Notes: a model not told the origin generated them from the sequence alone. Counted from the first letter of the stretch, positions 18,501 to 26,794 are shown. The stretch: DNA of 64,000 nucleotides from Stenomitos frigidus_A (GCF_963877135.1 NZ_CAWNSW010000073.1:62001-126000), one strand, 5' to 3'. Numbers and translations: made by a program.

Positions 18501-18641
18501 CCACAGGTCTTCAATGATCTTGAGCCGATGCCGCAGAAATAGATCAGATGTGGATGTCACAGGCATTGCCTCGGATACTCTGGATTCGGTTGCCGTGCTT
18601 AAGCCCGATCCATCATCTGACGAAGGTCTTGTCGAACTCAT
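15552..18641 (-). CDS. ppc: Phosphoenolpyruvate carboxylase
   Basis: Cytoplasmic enzyme that carboxylates PEP with bicarbonate to oxaloacetate, the main anaplerotic reaction in cyanobacteria. It is 1029 residues, close to other cyanobacterial forms. Catalytic signatures are intact: VFTAHPTEIVRHTI with the essential His, GYSDSNKDSGFLSSSWE, FHGRGGSVGRGGGPAYEAI, and the C-terminus GIAAGMRNTG. The plant-type N-terminal phosphorylation Ser motif is absent. A variable loop near residues 150-180 (SVAVESTAIAGFPGASGES) is low-complexity and unlike the enzyme core. The ATG at 18641 follows a 130-base region with 23-base-spaced direct repeats. The stop codon abuts a heptamer array. Confidence 0.98.
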   Translation of the reverse strand: MSSTRPSSDDGSGLSTATESRVSEAMPVTSTSDLFLRHRLKIIEDLWAFVLQQECGQELVDLLNQLRDLCSPEGQAPSFLESEVLKVVERLDLNEAIRAARAFALYFQLINIVEQHYEQRDQQQQYRASRDTASSVAVESTAIAGFPGASGESSTPLGRLEADLLEKSLQDPEARKEMGSFHWLFPKLQSLNVPPQHIQNLINQLDIRLVFTAHPTEIVRHTIRDKQRRIARILRQLDQVEDRLNAQGLPAASWEAEVLREQLTEEIRLWWRTDELHQFKPTVLDEVDYTLHYFQEVLFDAIPQLQQRFKQALHASFPSMHPPSNNFCKFGSWVGSDRDGNPSVTPQITWQTACYQRGMVLGKYIQSIHRLKDLLSLSLHWSDVVPDLLESLEQDQLQMPDIYDQLAIRYRQEPYRLKLAYIQKRLENTLDRNGKINNSDCLRGDEPDCNPNTIYSSGAAFLAELRLIERSLTETGLSCRDLQTLICQVEIYGFTLAHLDIRQESTRHSDTISEIADYLQLLAKPYNELTEYERTLWLTTELQTRRPLIPTELNFSDKAREAVETFRMVRRLQQEFGSEVCNTYVISMSHEVSDLLEVLLLAKEAGLYDPATGVSALHVVPLFETVEDLQKAPSVLKHLFELPLYRAAIAGGYAKLDEDAPALLQEVMLGYSDSNKDSGFLSSSWEIHKAQQALQTIAESYSVALRIFHGRGGSVGRGGGPAYEAILAQPGRSVNGRIKITEQGEVLASKYSLPELALYNLETVTTAVIQGSLLRTGFDDIQPWHEIMEELAVRSRAHYRALIYEQPDFLDFFLQVTPIEEISQLQISSRPARRGAGKRDLSGLRAIPWVFSWTQSRFLLPAWYGLGTALRDFLTEHPEEHLKLLRYFYFKWPFFKMAISKAEMTLSKVDLQIAGHYVHELAKPEDRERLEPVYEQISNEYYLTRDMVLTITGHKRLLDGDPDLQRSVQLRNGTIVPLGFLQVSLLKRLRQHNTEAVTGVVRSRYSKGELLRGALLTINGIAAGMRNTG

Positions 18642-18723
18642 GGGGCTGCTCTTTGCGAAGATCTTTCAATAATTCTATGGGGTAATCTCTGCTTTTGTAG
18701 TTGCAGGAGAACCAAATTATTTG

Positions 18724-18770
18724 CTGTGAGTCAAATAAATTATGTTCTGTGAGTCAAATGCAGGTCAAAT
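18724..18770. repeat. Direct repeats CTGTGAGTCAAAT upstream of ppc
   Basis: CTGTGAGTCAAAT occurs at 18724-18736 and 18747-18759, spaced 23 bases start to start. A third partial GTCAAAT lies about 11 bases further on. The position about 85-130 bases upstream of the ppc ATG suits a regulator-binding region, but it is equally close to the stop of the 81-residue gene at 18775. Confidence 0.4.
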
Positions 18771-18774
18771 GACG

Positions 18775-19020
18775 TTAAACAGACGTAGAGTTATCCGGAT
18801 TTGACTGCACAGTCTTGGGGAAATTAAGCACGGGGAGACGATCGCCGCGAAAGATTTCTTCACTCAGCAACCCTAGTTCTTGAACGGCCTCCGTTAAAAC
18901 TTTACTGCCCACCAGGGCTACCAGTAAAGGGACGGTCGCCAGGCTCAGCAGAAGCTCTGGAGCAACCAAAGGCTTTGTGCTAGTGCTTACTGGAGACGTA
19001 GATGGTTCAGAAGGTGGCAT
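18775..19020 (-). CDS. Small conserved cyanobacterial protein with one hydrophobic segment
   Basis: 81 residues from ATG 19020; a TTG 6 bases upstream is possible. The N-terminus is rich in Ser, Thr and Pro. A hydrophobic segment LLLSLATVPLLVALVGSKVL follows, then the motif EELFRGDRLP-like sequence (EEIFRGDRLPVLNFP). I recognise this last pattern from cyanobacterial small hypothetical proteins. It is probably membrane-associated; the function is unknown. It lies upstream of ppc on the same strand, separated by 133 bases with direct repeats. Confidence 0.65.
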   Translation of the reverse strand: MPPSEPSTSPVSTSTKPLVAPELLLSLATVPLLVALVGSKVLTEAVQELGLLSEEIFRGDRLPVLNFPKTVQSNPDNSTSV

Positions 19021-19280
19021 AATCAAAAGCTCGTGAAGTTTGGAATCTACCCATTAAAACGATGTGTCGGTTACAGGCGAAGCCTTTAAGATAGGCTAGC
19101 GGTTCTAGTTATGATTATGGTGCAAGCTCAAGCAATATAAAGGGGGAATTTGAATCAGAGTTTAGGGAGAAATTGTGCCAAGTCACTGGGTATGTGTTAT
19201 CTGTATGGGGCAAAATGACGGCACTTAAAGCTTCATTCTGGATTAATCGCACTGGATAACTTGCAATTGTTAAGGCGCTC

Positions 19281-22200
19281 ATGCTGGATGTACATGGACA
19301 TAATCCTCCGTCTGCTCGTAAACAAGGCTGCCTGGGAGGAAGCGGCACTTCGCTGGATGATTGGATACACCAGCGGGTAAAGGTGCCACATTTACAGGTG
19401 AAAAGCAAGCTGCGTGGCAATAACCTTCATCTTTTATTTGAAGGAACACCTTGCCCCGATCGTGCTGTCATCATGCCGCCACTGACAGAGGCTCTGTCTG
19501 CGATGGCACTCACCCCACTATTGCCACCGCAGTCTCCTCCAGTTTACAGGATCATTGCCTACGGTCGGTTGTTGCAACAGGCTCAACCTGAGTGGACAGA
19601 AGCCTTTGTGCCTCACCCTGATCAGCCTCCACACGCGCAGCAAGCTCGCACAACAGCAACGCCACCACTCGCAGAGGTAGCGGGGACAACGCCTCAAGAG
19701 TGCAACATTGAAGCAGCCAGCATTCATACACTCAGTGCCGCTCGTCAGGGACAACCTGAGGCGATCGCACGCCACTTAAGTGATGCTTTTAGCACGCTTG
19801 GCGTTGCCGTTCGCGTCAAGCTGGAAAAACCCCAAAAGCCTCCTCAAGAGACACCTTCGTCTGCCACTCCCCACTCCCCACTCCCCACTCCCACGCCCCT
19901 TAAGCGTCTCCTCATCGCCTGTGAGTCGGCTTATAGCCCAGACCCATTGCTGTTTGCAGAGCCAATCGCGCAACGCTTACGGGCACTGGAGCTCAATGGA
20001 TTTCAGGATGCCCTTGTCTTCGGGCAAGTGGCTGGTGAAACGCGAACCGAGTGGGTGCTGCGAGTTGATCTCACACCACCTGAGGACATTCTCAAGACGT
20101 GGGCACACTGGGGCGACGTGCAAGCCATTACACGCTTACTCAACCGCACTCTGCTCTCTGAAAAGGTACAAACCTCGGCTCTCCTTAAGGAAGCGACGTT
20201 GCATTTAACCTGCCGCAGCACGCAGTCTGCAACGCCTGATAAGCTGACGACGATCGCGGCCATCGTGCCACTGCTAGAAACCCTCTCACCACAGGGTATT
20301 CGTGCTGCCACCATCTATGGTTTTGCTCATCAAGAGAGTAGTACCAATCTCCTGAGTGCGACAGCGACACCTGCCCCTGTCTGGGTACACTGGCTCGATC
20401 TGTCTCCCGATCCACAGCCCCTATCCACCTTTGACCTTGCTCAGAAAGGCAATTTAGACGCGATCGCCTTTCTGCTCACGCGGATGCTGAATCCTGATCT
20501 AGACCGTAAATTAGGCACGGGTGGCATTCGGGTACAGGTTCGTCAAAAAGCAGATTTATTGCACATCATGGGCGAAGCGCCCCTTTGCCCGTTGCAAAGT
20601 CAGATGGGTGTTGCAATCGCTCGCTTTTTGAAGCCGTTGCAAATACCCACGATCGCAGGTGTTCGTATTTACGGTCGCCGATCAGGACAAAAACAACCCC
20701 TCTGGAGCTACGGTGTCGATTTTAGCGCCCGCGATCGACTGGTGCCTGAAGCAACGCCCGAATTCGCGGTCTCTGATGCGTATGTGGGTGATTTACTCTC
20801 GCCGCCGGGAGCGCTTGCCCTTCGAACAGAGGAAGCATCCGAAGCCTCACGCTCCTTTTTGAGCACCATCGTTGCAAGTGCTATTCAGCGTGTGCAGCGA
20901 TCGCTCATTTGGTCGCAGCTTTTTGTGCCTCTGGACTCAGCTCAGCTCGGCTCTAACCTGACGTACTCGTCTGATCTGACTGATTTGACAGCCAAGCGTA
21001 GTGTAAAAGTGGCGGCTGTTTGGAGCGCGATCGGAGTACTGCTCGTTGTCCAATCTGACTGGTTGCTCAACCGCTGGCTTCAAGCGCCACCGCCAGCGCC
21101 GATCGCCGCCAGCCAACCATCACCTGCGGTGGTACCGCCGCCAGCAGGTTCACTGTTTCCAGCGTTGTCTATCAATCCAGGTAAGGCTCACGACAAGTCC
21201 GCTTTCAATGCGTCCGGTTTTACCCAGCCTGGTACGTCATCAGCGTCTCCAGTAGAGGGCGCTCCTGCGGCAGAGACGGTTGCTTCTACAACGCTGCCCG
21301 CTTCGCCACTCCGGCCTAAAGCAGATGGTCTAACGAAGGGTTCAGAGGCGTATCCCACGTTTAACAGCCGTCAACTGGATGAGAAAGTAGCCCTTTACCA
21401 AAGCTACTTGAAGGAGTACGGCACTCCTGATGTGCTCATCATCGGTAGCTCACGGGCCTTGCGTGGCGTTGACCCGATCGCGCTCCAAAAAGCATTGGCT
21501 GACCAGGGTTACGCAGGCACGAAAAGCTTCAACTTTGGTGTCAATGGCGCTACCGCTCAAGTGGTTGATATGATCGTGCGTCAGCTTTTACCACAAGAGA
21601 AGCTGCCCAAACTGATTTTGTGGGCTGATGGTGCCCGCGCCTTCAATAGCGGTCGTGCGGACGTAACCTACAATGGCATTGTTGCGTCTGATGGTTATAA
21701 AGCTCTAGCTGCAGGCAATCCACCCATTCCTGGTACAGCAGTCGCTCAAGTGACAGGTGGAACAAAGCGCCCTGAGCCAGCCTCAACGACTTCCGTGACT
21801 GAGGACCCACCCACTTCTTTATCAGGCGGCTATCAAACGGTTAACCAGGAACTGAATCGACGGCTAGGCACATTCTCCGCCCTCTACTCCCAGCGCGACC
21901 ACCTCAGAGTGTTCTTGCGGGATGGACTGGTGAGCCTACTGCCGCACAGCCTTTCTAAGGTCGTCTCTGGTAGCGCGATCGCGTCCAATAATCTTAGCGA
22001 TGCGACGAGCCCGGGGGCAGCGGCGGCCAATGCCCCAGCGTCTGTGCTTGCCGAGGGGCAGAGCGCGGTCGATATTGATGGCTTCCTGCCCTTGCCAAAC
22101 CAGTTCAACCCAGCAACGTACTATCAGAAGTATGCCAGGGTAAACGGCGATTACGACTCTGACTACGATTCTTTTAGCCTTGAAGGCACCCAAACGCAAG

Positions 22201-22499
22201 CACTAACTAACCTGGCTCAGTTTAGTCAAACGCACCAAATTCCCCTTATCTTCGTCAACTTACCATTGACAAACGACTACCTCGACCCAACCCGGAAACG
22301 GCACGAGGAGGATTTTCAGCAGGACATGCTGCGACGCGCAACCCAGTTAGGCTTCATCTATCGCGATCTGAGCCAAGCATTAGCCAATCAGCCCGATCGC
22401 TTCTCCGATCCGAGTCATCTGAACCGCTACGGCGCCTATGCCGTCTCCCACCAACTGGCAGGAGATGTGATGATTCCCTGGAGTCAGGCGCGACGGTGA
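19281..22499 (+). CDS. DUF1574 protein: four internal repeats, membrane helix, SGNH-like domain
   Basis: 1072 residues. The N-terminal half has four diverged copies of a ~75-residue unit (about residues 38-110, 175-264, 298-374, 416-481). They are separated by short helices of the type A..G...AI...L (GDVQAITRLLNRTL, GNLDAIAFLLTRML). A membrane segment lies near 585-605 (VAAVWSAIGVLLVVQSDWLL). The C-terminal ~400 residues are the DUF1574 domain with SGNH-like blocks: IIGSSRALRG (Ser), NFGVNGA, and DPSHLN (Asp/His) near the end. Relatives of this fold O-acetylate or hydrolyse polysaccharides, so a cell-envelope role is plausible. Four tandem CCACTCC heptamers at 19864-19891 are translated inside repeat 2. 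Start ATG 19281. Confidence 0.8.
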   Translation: MLDVHGHNPPSARKQGCLGGSGTSLDDWIHQRVKVPHLQVKSKLRGNNLHLLFEGTPCPDRAVIMPPLTEALSAMALTPLLPPQSPPVYRIIAYGRLLQQAQPEWTEAFVPHPDQPPHAQQARTTATPPLAEVAGTTPQECNIEAASIHTLSAARQGQPEAIARHLSDAFSTLGVAVRVKLEKPQKPPQETPSSATPHSPLPTPTPLKRLLIACESAYSPDPLLFAEPIAQRLRALELNGFQDALVFGQVAGETRTEWVLRVDLTPPEDILKTWAHWGDVQAITRLLNRTLLSEKVQTSALLKEATLHLTCRSTQSATPDKLTTIAAIVPLLETLSPQGIRAATIYGFAHQESSTNLLSATATPAPVWVHWLDLSPDPQPLSTFDLAQKGNLDAIAFLLTRMLNPDLDRKLGTGGIRVQVRQKADLLHIMGEAPLCPLQSQMGVAIARFLKPLQIPTIAGVRIYGRRSGQKQPLWSYGVDFSARDRLVPEATPEFAVSDAYVGDLLSPPGALALRTEEASEASRSFLSTIVASAIQRVQRSLIWSQLFVPLDSAQLGSNLTYSSDLTDLTAKRSVKVAAVWSAIGVLLVVQSDWLLNRWLQAPPPAPIAASQPSPAVVPPPAGSLFPALSINPGKAHDKSAFNASGFTQPGTSSASPVEGAPAAETVASTTLPASPLRPKADGLTKGSEAYPTFNSRQLDEKVALYQSYLKEYGTPDVLIIGSSRALRGVDPIALQKALADQGYAGTKSFNFGVNGATAQVVDMIVRQLLPQEKLPKLILWADGARAFNSGRADVTYNGIVASDGYKALAAGNPPIPGTAVAQVTGGTKRPEPASTTSVTEDPPTSLSGGYQTVNQELNRRLGTFSALYSQRDHLRVFLRDGLVSLLPHSLSKVVSGSAIASNNLSDATSPGAAAANAPASVLAEGQSAVDIDGFLPLPNQFNPATYYQKYARVNGDYDSDYDSFSLEGTQTQALTNLAQFSQTHQIPLIFVNLPLTNDYLDPTRKRHEEDFQQDMLRRATQLGFIYRDLSQALANQPDRFSDPSHLNRYGAYAVSHQLAGDVMIPWSQARR

Positions 22500-22593
22500 G
22501 ATAGCAGTCTGTAACATCGTATGAATCGGCGCGGGTTGCCCTTCACAGTTCCCTACAATGAAGGCAGAAACGCTACAAGGGTTCCAAACCAGT

Positions 22594-23061
22594 ATGCTCA
22601 AGACTGTTGCCGATATTATGACCCGTGACCCGGTTACGGTAACGCCTGAGACGCCACTTACAGAGGTTATTCGGACGATCGCCGAGCGGAAAATCAGTGG
22701 TCTTCCCGTGGTTGATGAGGCGGGCAAACTCGTTGGGGTCATTTCTGAAACTGACCTGATGTGGCGCGAAACAGGAGTCACACCACCGCCCTATATCATG
22801 CTGCTTGACAGCGTCATCTACCTGGAAAACCCTGGTCACTACGAACGCGAATTGCATAAGGCGCTTGGGCAAACCGTAAAGGAAGCCATGAGTCAAAAAC
22901 CCATTACCGTCACTCCCGATAAACCCCTGCGGGAAGCCGCTCAAATCCTGCATGAGCACAAAATCCACCGTCTGCCAGTACTCAACGCTGACGGGCAAGT
23001 GGTCGGCATCCTTACCCGTGGCGATATCATTCGAGCGATGGCAGCGGAGCAAGACAGGTGA
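22594..23061 (+). CDS. Tandem CBS-domain protein
   Basis: 155 residues consisting of two CBS domains. The first (VADIMTRDPVTVTPETPLTE) has the partner KISGLPVVDEAGKLVGVISE. The second is VKEAMSQKPITVTPDKPL with IHRLPVLNADGQVVGILTRG. Such stand-alone pairs bind adenine nucleotides and act as energy or redox sensors; plant and cyanobacterial members can modulate thioredoxin-linked enzymes. I prefer ATG 22594 (MLKTVADIM) over an ATG 36 bases upstream because the domain starts there. It is a separate unit, 94 bases after the DUF1574 gene. Confidence 0.88.
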   Translation: MLKTVADIMTRDPVTVTPETPLTEVIRTIAERKISGLPVVDEAGKLVGVISETDLMWRETGVTPPPYIMLLDSVIYLENPGHYERELHKALGQTVKEAMSQKPITVTPDKPLREAAQILHEHKIHRLPVLNADGQVVGILTRGDIIRAMAAEQDR

Positions 23062-23213
23062 GGAGGGAGGAATAAGGGGAGAGGGCGAGTTTTGAGTTTT
23101 GAGTGAGTTGAGCGGTCAGCAGTCAGCTTTCTTCTAAAAATTAAAAACTCCTTCTTCCCCTGCTTCCTCTCACCTCACCTATAAATCACTTTAGAAAACG
23201 AGATTAATTACCT

Positions 23214-23873
23214 ATGAGCATTACACCTGAATCGGTTGGCGTCTTGTTAAAGTCGTCGGATTTTGGCGATCGCCTGCGGGCAGTCAACCACATCAGACAG
23301 TTGGCACCCGCAAACGGCTTTGAGCTGATTCAGATTGCCATGCAAGATACCAATCCGCGGGTGCGCTATGCGGCTGTAAGTCAGTTAGCGACCTTGGGTA
23401 AGCAAAATCTTCCTCACGTGACAACACTCCTGCGCGCTAGCTTGCATGACAATGACCCAGATGTACAAGCAGCAGCAGCCGATTCGGTGGGGGCACTTAA
23501 GTTAACGGATGTTTTTGAGGATCTGCAAAAGCTTTACCACAAAACCTCTGAGTGGTTAGTCCAGTTCAGCATTGTGGCGACTCTGGGTGAACTGGGCGAC
23601 GAACGAGGTTTTGCACTACTAGAAGCAGCGTTGCAATCTGACAATGAACTGATGCAAACAGCGGCGATCGGGTCTTTAGGAGAATTGGGTGACGATCGCG
23701 CCGTTCAGCTACTGGTTCCTTTTGCGACCAATCCCGATTGGCAAATCCGTTATCGGGTCGTTCAAGCACTGGCTCATCTGAAGGGCACAACCGCCCACGC
23801 AACCCTGGAAATTCTGGCTCAAGATAGTACAGAACAGGTTGCCCAAGAAGCCCGCAACGTTTTAAAAGGCTAG
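23214..23873 (+). CDS. nblB: HEAT-repeat protein, NblB-like phycobilisome degradation factor
   Basis: 219 residues made of bilin-lyase-like HEAT repeats, such as NPRVRYAAVSQLATLGK, DPDVQAAAADSVGALK, SEWLVQFSIVATLGELGDE, NELMQTAAIGSLGELGDD and DWQIRYRVVQALAHLKG. Length and repeat layout match NblB, which is required for phycobilisome breakdown under nutrient or light stress and is related to CpcE-type lyases. NblB is thought to handle chromophores in the cytoplasm near thylakoids. No phycobiliprotein gene is nearby, as is usual for nblB. ATG 23214 follows a short gap with GAGTTTT heptamers. Confidence 0.82.
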   Translation: MSITPESVGVLLKSSDFGDRLRAVNHIRQLAPANGFELIQIAMQDTNPRVRYAAVSQLATLGKQNLPHVTTLLRASLHDNDPDVQAAAADSVGALKLTDVFEDLQKLYHKTSEWLVQFSIVATLGELGDERGFALLEAALQSDNELMQTAAIGSLGELGDDRAVQLLVPFATNPDWQIRYRVVQALAHLKGTTAHATLEILAQDSTEQVAQEARNVLKG

Positions 23874-23981
23874 AGCGATAGCCGTCACCACAGCGTTTAG
23901 ACCATTGGGGGCAAGCGCAGAAAGAACGTACAGTCAACCACGAACCTTTGCCTCCTGTCCTAACCTTGATGACTATTGCCA

Positions 23982-24010
23982 TAAAAAAGGGGCGTTGCTG
24001 CCAACGTCCC
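23982..24010 (-). terminator. Rho-independent terminator of the 67-residue gene
   Basis: On the minus strand GGGACGTTG (24010-24002) pairs with CAACGCCCC (23997-23989), nine pairs including one G-U, around a 4-base loop. A run of six T (23988-23983) follows directly. It is 60 bases past the stop codon at 24071. Confidence 0.8.
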
Positions 24011-24070
24011 TGACCAACACAGAGGTGAAACACAACGACTAACAATGAAACACAGCGTTCAAAAAATTGC

Positions 24071-24274
24071 CTAATCAATAAGTTTCAGGCGACCAGTTTG
24101 AATGTAGTCAAACACACGATTAATTTTGTTGCGATCGCTATCAGTTAATTTTTGTTCGGCAAGCAAGACAGAGGTGAGCTTGAGATGCTCTTGTCGAGAC
24201 ATTGCACCAACTGCAAGGATGTGATCGACCAGTTGATGAATAGCCAAATTCGGTTTACTTTGAATGCTCCGCAT
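24071..24274 (-). CDS. Conserved cyanobacterial small protein (67 residues)
   Basis: 67 residues, cytoplasmic, mostly helical. The conserved stretch MSRQEHLKLTSVLLAEQ followed by SDRNKINRVFDYIQTGRLKL is a pattern I recognise from small proteins found across cyanobacteria. No function is known to me. It has its own strong terminator and stands alone on the minus strand between nblB and gloB. Start ATG 24274. Confidence 0.82.
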   Translation of the reverse strand: MRSIQSKPNLAIHQLVDHILAVGAMSRQEHLKLTSVLLAEQKLTDSDRNKINRVFDYIQTGRLKLID

Positions 24275-24638
24275 GCTGCCCTGCCCCGTTCGCGTTAATT
24301 TTGTGCTTGCTATAGATTTATTTTTCCCCCCACTTCTTATCTTCTAACAATGATTTGATGATGACTGTGTGCTGGCGTCGAGCGGCACTGTGAAGAATCG
24401 ATGAAAGGTTGGTTGGGAGACAGAAAGCGGAAGGCAGGAGGCAGGGGACGAGGAGGAGGCAGTGGTCAAAATCAACTCAAAACTCTCTAGCTTGTTGGCG
24501 CAAAGCGCTACTCAAAACTCTCTAGCTTGTTGGCGCAAAGCGCTACTCAAAACTCAAAACTCAAAACTTTCCCTCACCCCTCACCCCTCACCTACTCTGC
24601 TAGGGTAAACAGGTACCCACAATGTTCTGGAAGGGCGC
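24275..24638. other. Intergenic region with repeats
   Basis: Left part has no recognisable signal except a promoter-like region for the divergent 67-residue gene. The right part (24476-24595) is repeats: the 35-bp tandem, AAAACTC heptamers and CCCTCAC units. Confidence 0.6.
24481..24550. repeat. Perfect 35-bp tandem duplication
   Basis: Bases 24481-24515 are identical to 24516-24550. The unit starts AACTCTCTAGCTTGTTGGCG and ends CAAAGCGCTACTCAA. AAAACTC heptamers continue on the right. A diverged third copy is at 13959-13993. Confidence 0.9.
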
Positions 24639-25415
24639 ATGATGCAGGTTTATCGGCTACCAGCTCTCTCTGACAATTACATTTTTTTGCTGCACGATCG
24701 AGAGCAGAACATCGCAGCGGTGGTTGATCCGGCTGAGGCACAGCCTGTTTTGCGGCAGTTAGAGGCACTGGGTGCAACGCTGGTGGCAATCTTCAACACC
24801 CATCACCATGCGGATCATGTCGGGGCAAATACCAAACTGTTGCAGCAGTTTCCTGATGCCGTTGTCTATGGTGGTGCGGAAGATCGAGGCAGAATCCCTG
24901 GACAGACCGTATTTTTGCAGGAAGGCGATCGCGTCTCGTTTGGCGATCGTATTGCCGATGTGCTGTTTGTTCCTGGTCATACTCGTGCTCACATTGCCTA
25001 CTATTTTGCGCCAGTCACTAACGGCGAAACAGGCGAGTTGTTCTGTGGCGACACCCTCTTCGCGGGCAGTTGTGGCAGGCTGTTTGAAGGTACGCCCACG
25101 CAGATGGTGCATTCGCTCGGCAAACTGCGCTCGTTGCCAGACAATACTCGCGTTTGGTGCGCTCACGAATATACGCTGAAGAACCTGGAGTTTGCTTTGA
25201 CGGTCGATCGTTCGAATATCGCGTTGCAAGAGCGCTTAGCTGCAGTCAAGCTGTCCCGCAGTCGCAATGAAGCAACCATCCCATCAAATTTGGGAGTCGA
25301 AAAACGGACAAATCCATTTTTGCGTTGGGATGACTTGGGGTTGCGTTCGATCGTCAGAGCCGACAACGAGATCCAAACCTTCGCCCGTTTACGAGGCATG
25401 AAAGACCACTTCTAA
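24639..25415 (+). CDS. gloB: Hydroxyacylglutathione hydrolase (glyoxalase II)
   Basis: 258 residues, the usual length. It hydrolyses S-lactoylglutathione to lactate and glutathione in methylglyoxal detoxification. The metallo-beta-lactamase zinc motif NTHHHADHVG is at about residues 52-61. Further metal ligands lie in FVPGHTRAHIAYY, LFCGDTLFAGSCGRLFEGTP and WCAHEYTLKNLEFA. The C-terminal substrate-binding helices end with TNPFLRWDD and FARLRGMKDHF, as in canonical GloB. Translation starts at one of two adjacent ATGs (24639 or 24642). The gene stands alone. Confidence 0.96.
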   Translation: MMQVYRLPALSDNYIFLLHDREQNIAAVVDPAEAQPVLRQLEALGATLVAIFNTHHHADHVGANTKLLQQFPDAVVYGGAEDRGRIPGQTVFLQEGDRVSFGDRIADVLFVPGHTRAHIAYYFAPVTNGETGELFCGDTLFAGSCGRLFEGTPTQMVHSLGKLRSLPDNTRVWCAHEYTLKNLEFALTVDRSNIALQERLAAVKLSRSRNEATIPSNLGVEKRTNPFLRWDDLGLRSIVRADNEIQTFARLRGMKDHF

Positions 25416-25564
25416 GGCGATGAAAGTTTGTACTTCTGTCTCACGTAAGGTCTTGCGTCACTACATGAGACATCGTTCGTTTGCTGGAAAGCTTTTAAGG
25501 GCAAAACCTTCAACGTCTTTAAAAAGCCGGGATTCTACAGGCAGTGAAGCGCTGAGCCGATCGC

Positions 25565-26089
25565 CTAGTCAAAGTAGAACAGCGTGACAATCTTGCGCTG
25601 ATCTTCGGCTTCATGGCAGGTCGTTAGCAATGTTTGGCTGTCATGAAAGGCAAAGCAAATCAGCTGTTGACAGCGCGAAATAATTTCGGTGTTGCAGAGT
25701 GCGCTGGCTTCTGCCAAAGACAAAGTATCGTTGCTAGGATTTTCGACCAGATGCATCACCTGCTCTAACTGCTCGCGAGACTCACGCGGTTGGCGTTCCA
25801 TACTTTGGGGCAGGATCACGGTCAACAGCGTCGGATCTGCACGCATTGCACCCCGAATAGCCGCTTGATTGGTACCAGTTGCCCCTGACGTGATGAGGCG
25901 ATTGCCCTCTAGCACCAGGGCATAGCTCATCATTTCGATCAAGTTTTGATGGGTAATCGGAACGTGACGAGAGCCGAGCAACGCAATGCGCTTGGAGCCT
26001 GTTTGCTGAATGGTCGCCAGTTCTTGTAGAAAATCGTCTACCTTGGGCAGGTCTATGGACTGACTCAACGATGCTATCAACCTGAACAA
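25565..26089 (-). CDS. DprA/SLOG-like Rossmann protein
   Basis: 174 residues. The central part, RIALLGSRHVPITHQ followed by LITSGATGTNQAAIRGAM, is a Rossmann-like nucleotide-binding core of the SLOG/DprA superfamily. Cyanobacterial members are often labelled DNA recombination-mediator protein A. It lacks the additional domains of full DprA, so a role in transformation is not certain; binding of a nucleotide ligand is also possible. The frame begins at TTG 26089; the folded core starts around residue 30, so the exact start is uncertain. The C-terminus ends RKIVTLFYFD. It is convergent with gloB. Confidence 0.75.
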   Translation of the reverse strand: MFRLIASLSQSIDLPKVDDFLQELATIQQTGSKRIALLGSRHVPITHQNLIEMMSYALVLEGNRLITSGATGTNQAAIRGAMRADPTLLTVILPQSMERQPRESREQLEQVMHLVENPSNDTLSLAEASALCNTEIISRCQQLICFAFHDSQTLLTTCHEAEDQRKIVTLFYFD

Positions 26090-26128
26090 CCTAAATATAT
26101 TAGCAGACAGGATATCGTTAAATCGTTA

Positions 26129-26707
26129 TTAATCGTCCGATCGCGTCTTTACCCCATCCTCTAGCCCCTCCCCCTCTTCTCGCAAGCACGCTAGAGCTTC
26201 ATCACACCAGTCAATCCAGTCAGTTTCATACCGGACGCCTTTACGAAGCACCAGATACTGAAGTTTGTCCTTTAAAGACAGCGACTCAGGCGTTTGAAAA
26301 AACGTTGCCTCTAATTGGCGATAGTGAGCCAGTTGATCGACATGAAGCTGGCGATGATGGGTCAACTGCTGCCGGACAACCTGAAGGGGCACCAGCGACC
26401 CGACAAAGATCTTAACCAGCAGTGCTTCTTTAATCGGTGTGGTGTCGCAGGGTTCAGCAATCCAGTGAGTGAGCTGGTGCTGGCCCATGTCAGTGACTGT
26501 GTAGAGCTTTTTATCGGGGCGACCGTCTTGAAGCACAACCGCCGACTGCAACCAACCTTGCGCTTCGAGCTTGGCCAACTCGCGATAAATCTGTTGATGA
26601 GTCGCCTTCCAAAAACAGCCGACCGATTCCTCAAAGCTCTTGGTCAAGTCATATCCACTTTTGGGACAGTCAACTAGAAGCGCCAGAATTGCATGGGCAA
26701 GTGCCAT
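26129..26707 (-). CDS. PadR-family transcriptional regulator
   Basis: 192 residues. The N-terminal winged helix (ALAHAILALLVDCPKSGYDL, then FWKATHQQIYRELAKLEAQG and RPDKKLYTVTDMGQHQL) is the PadR signature. The C-terminal part (about 90-180) matches the Vir-type helical dimerisation domain. PadR proteins usually repress export or detoxification genes and release DNA on ligand binding. It is divergent from devBCA, with a near-consensus devB promoter and palindromes between them, so it very likely controls that exporter. Start ATG 26707. The C-terminal tail is acidic and degenerate. Confidence 0.9.
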   Translation of the reverse strand: MALAHAILALLVDCPKSGYDLTKSFEESVGCFWKATHQQIYRELAKLEAQGWLQSAVVLQDGRPDKKLYTVTDMGQHQLTHWIAEPCDTTPIKEALLVKIFVGSLVPLQVVRQQLTHHRQLHVDQLAHYRQLEATFFQTPESLSLKDKLQYLVLRKGVRYETDWIDWCDEALACLREEGEGLEDGVKTRSDD

Positions 26708-26748
26708 CGTCTTTCATCCTCGATCGAATCAACCTGAGTATGCACTGA

Positions 26749-26776
26749 TTGACATATGCAACTCATTGAATATAAA
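26749..26776 (+). promoter_or_regulatory. Sigma-70-type promoter for devBCA
   Basis: TTGACA at 26749-26754 and TATAAA at 26771-26776 are separated by 16 bases, close to consensus. The predicted start is near 26783, giving an ~85-base leader before the devB ATG. A half-site ATGCAACT lies in the spacer. Confidence 0.65.
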
Positions 26777-26794
26777 CTAGCATCGAACGCAACA

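Noticed and set aside
24481..24550. Possible CRISPR repeat pair
   Set aside because: The two 35-bp units are directly adjacent with no spacer.
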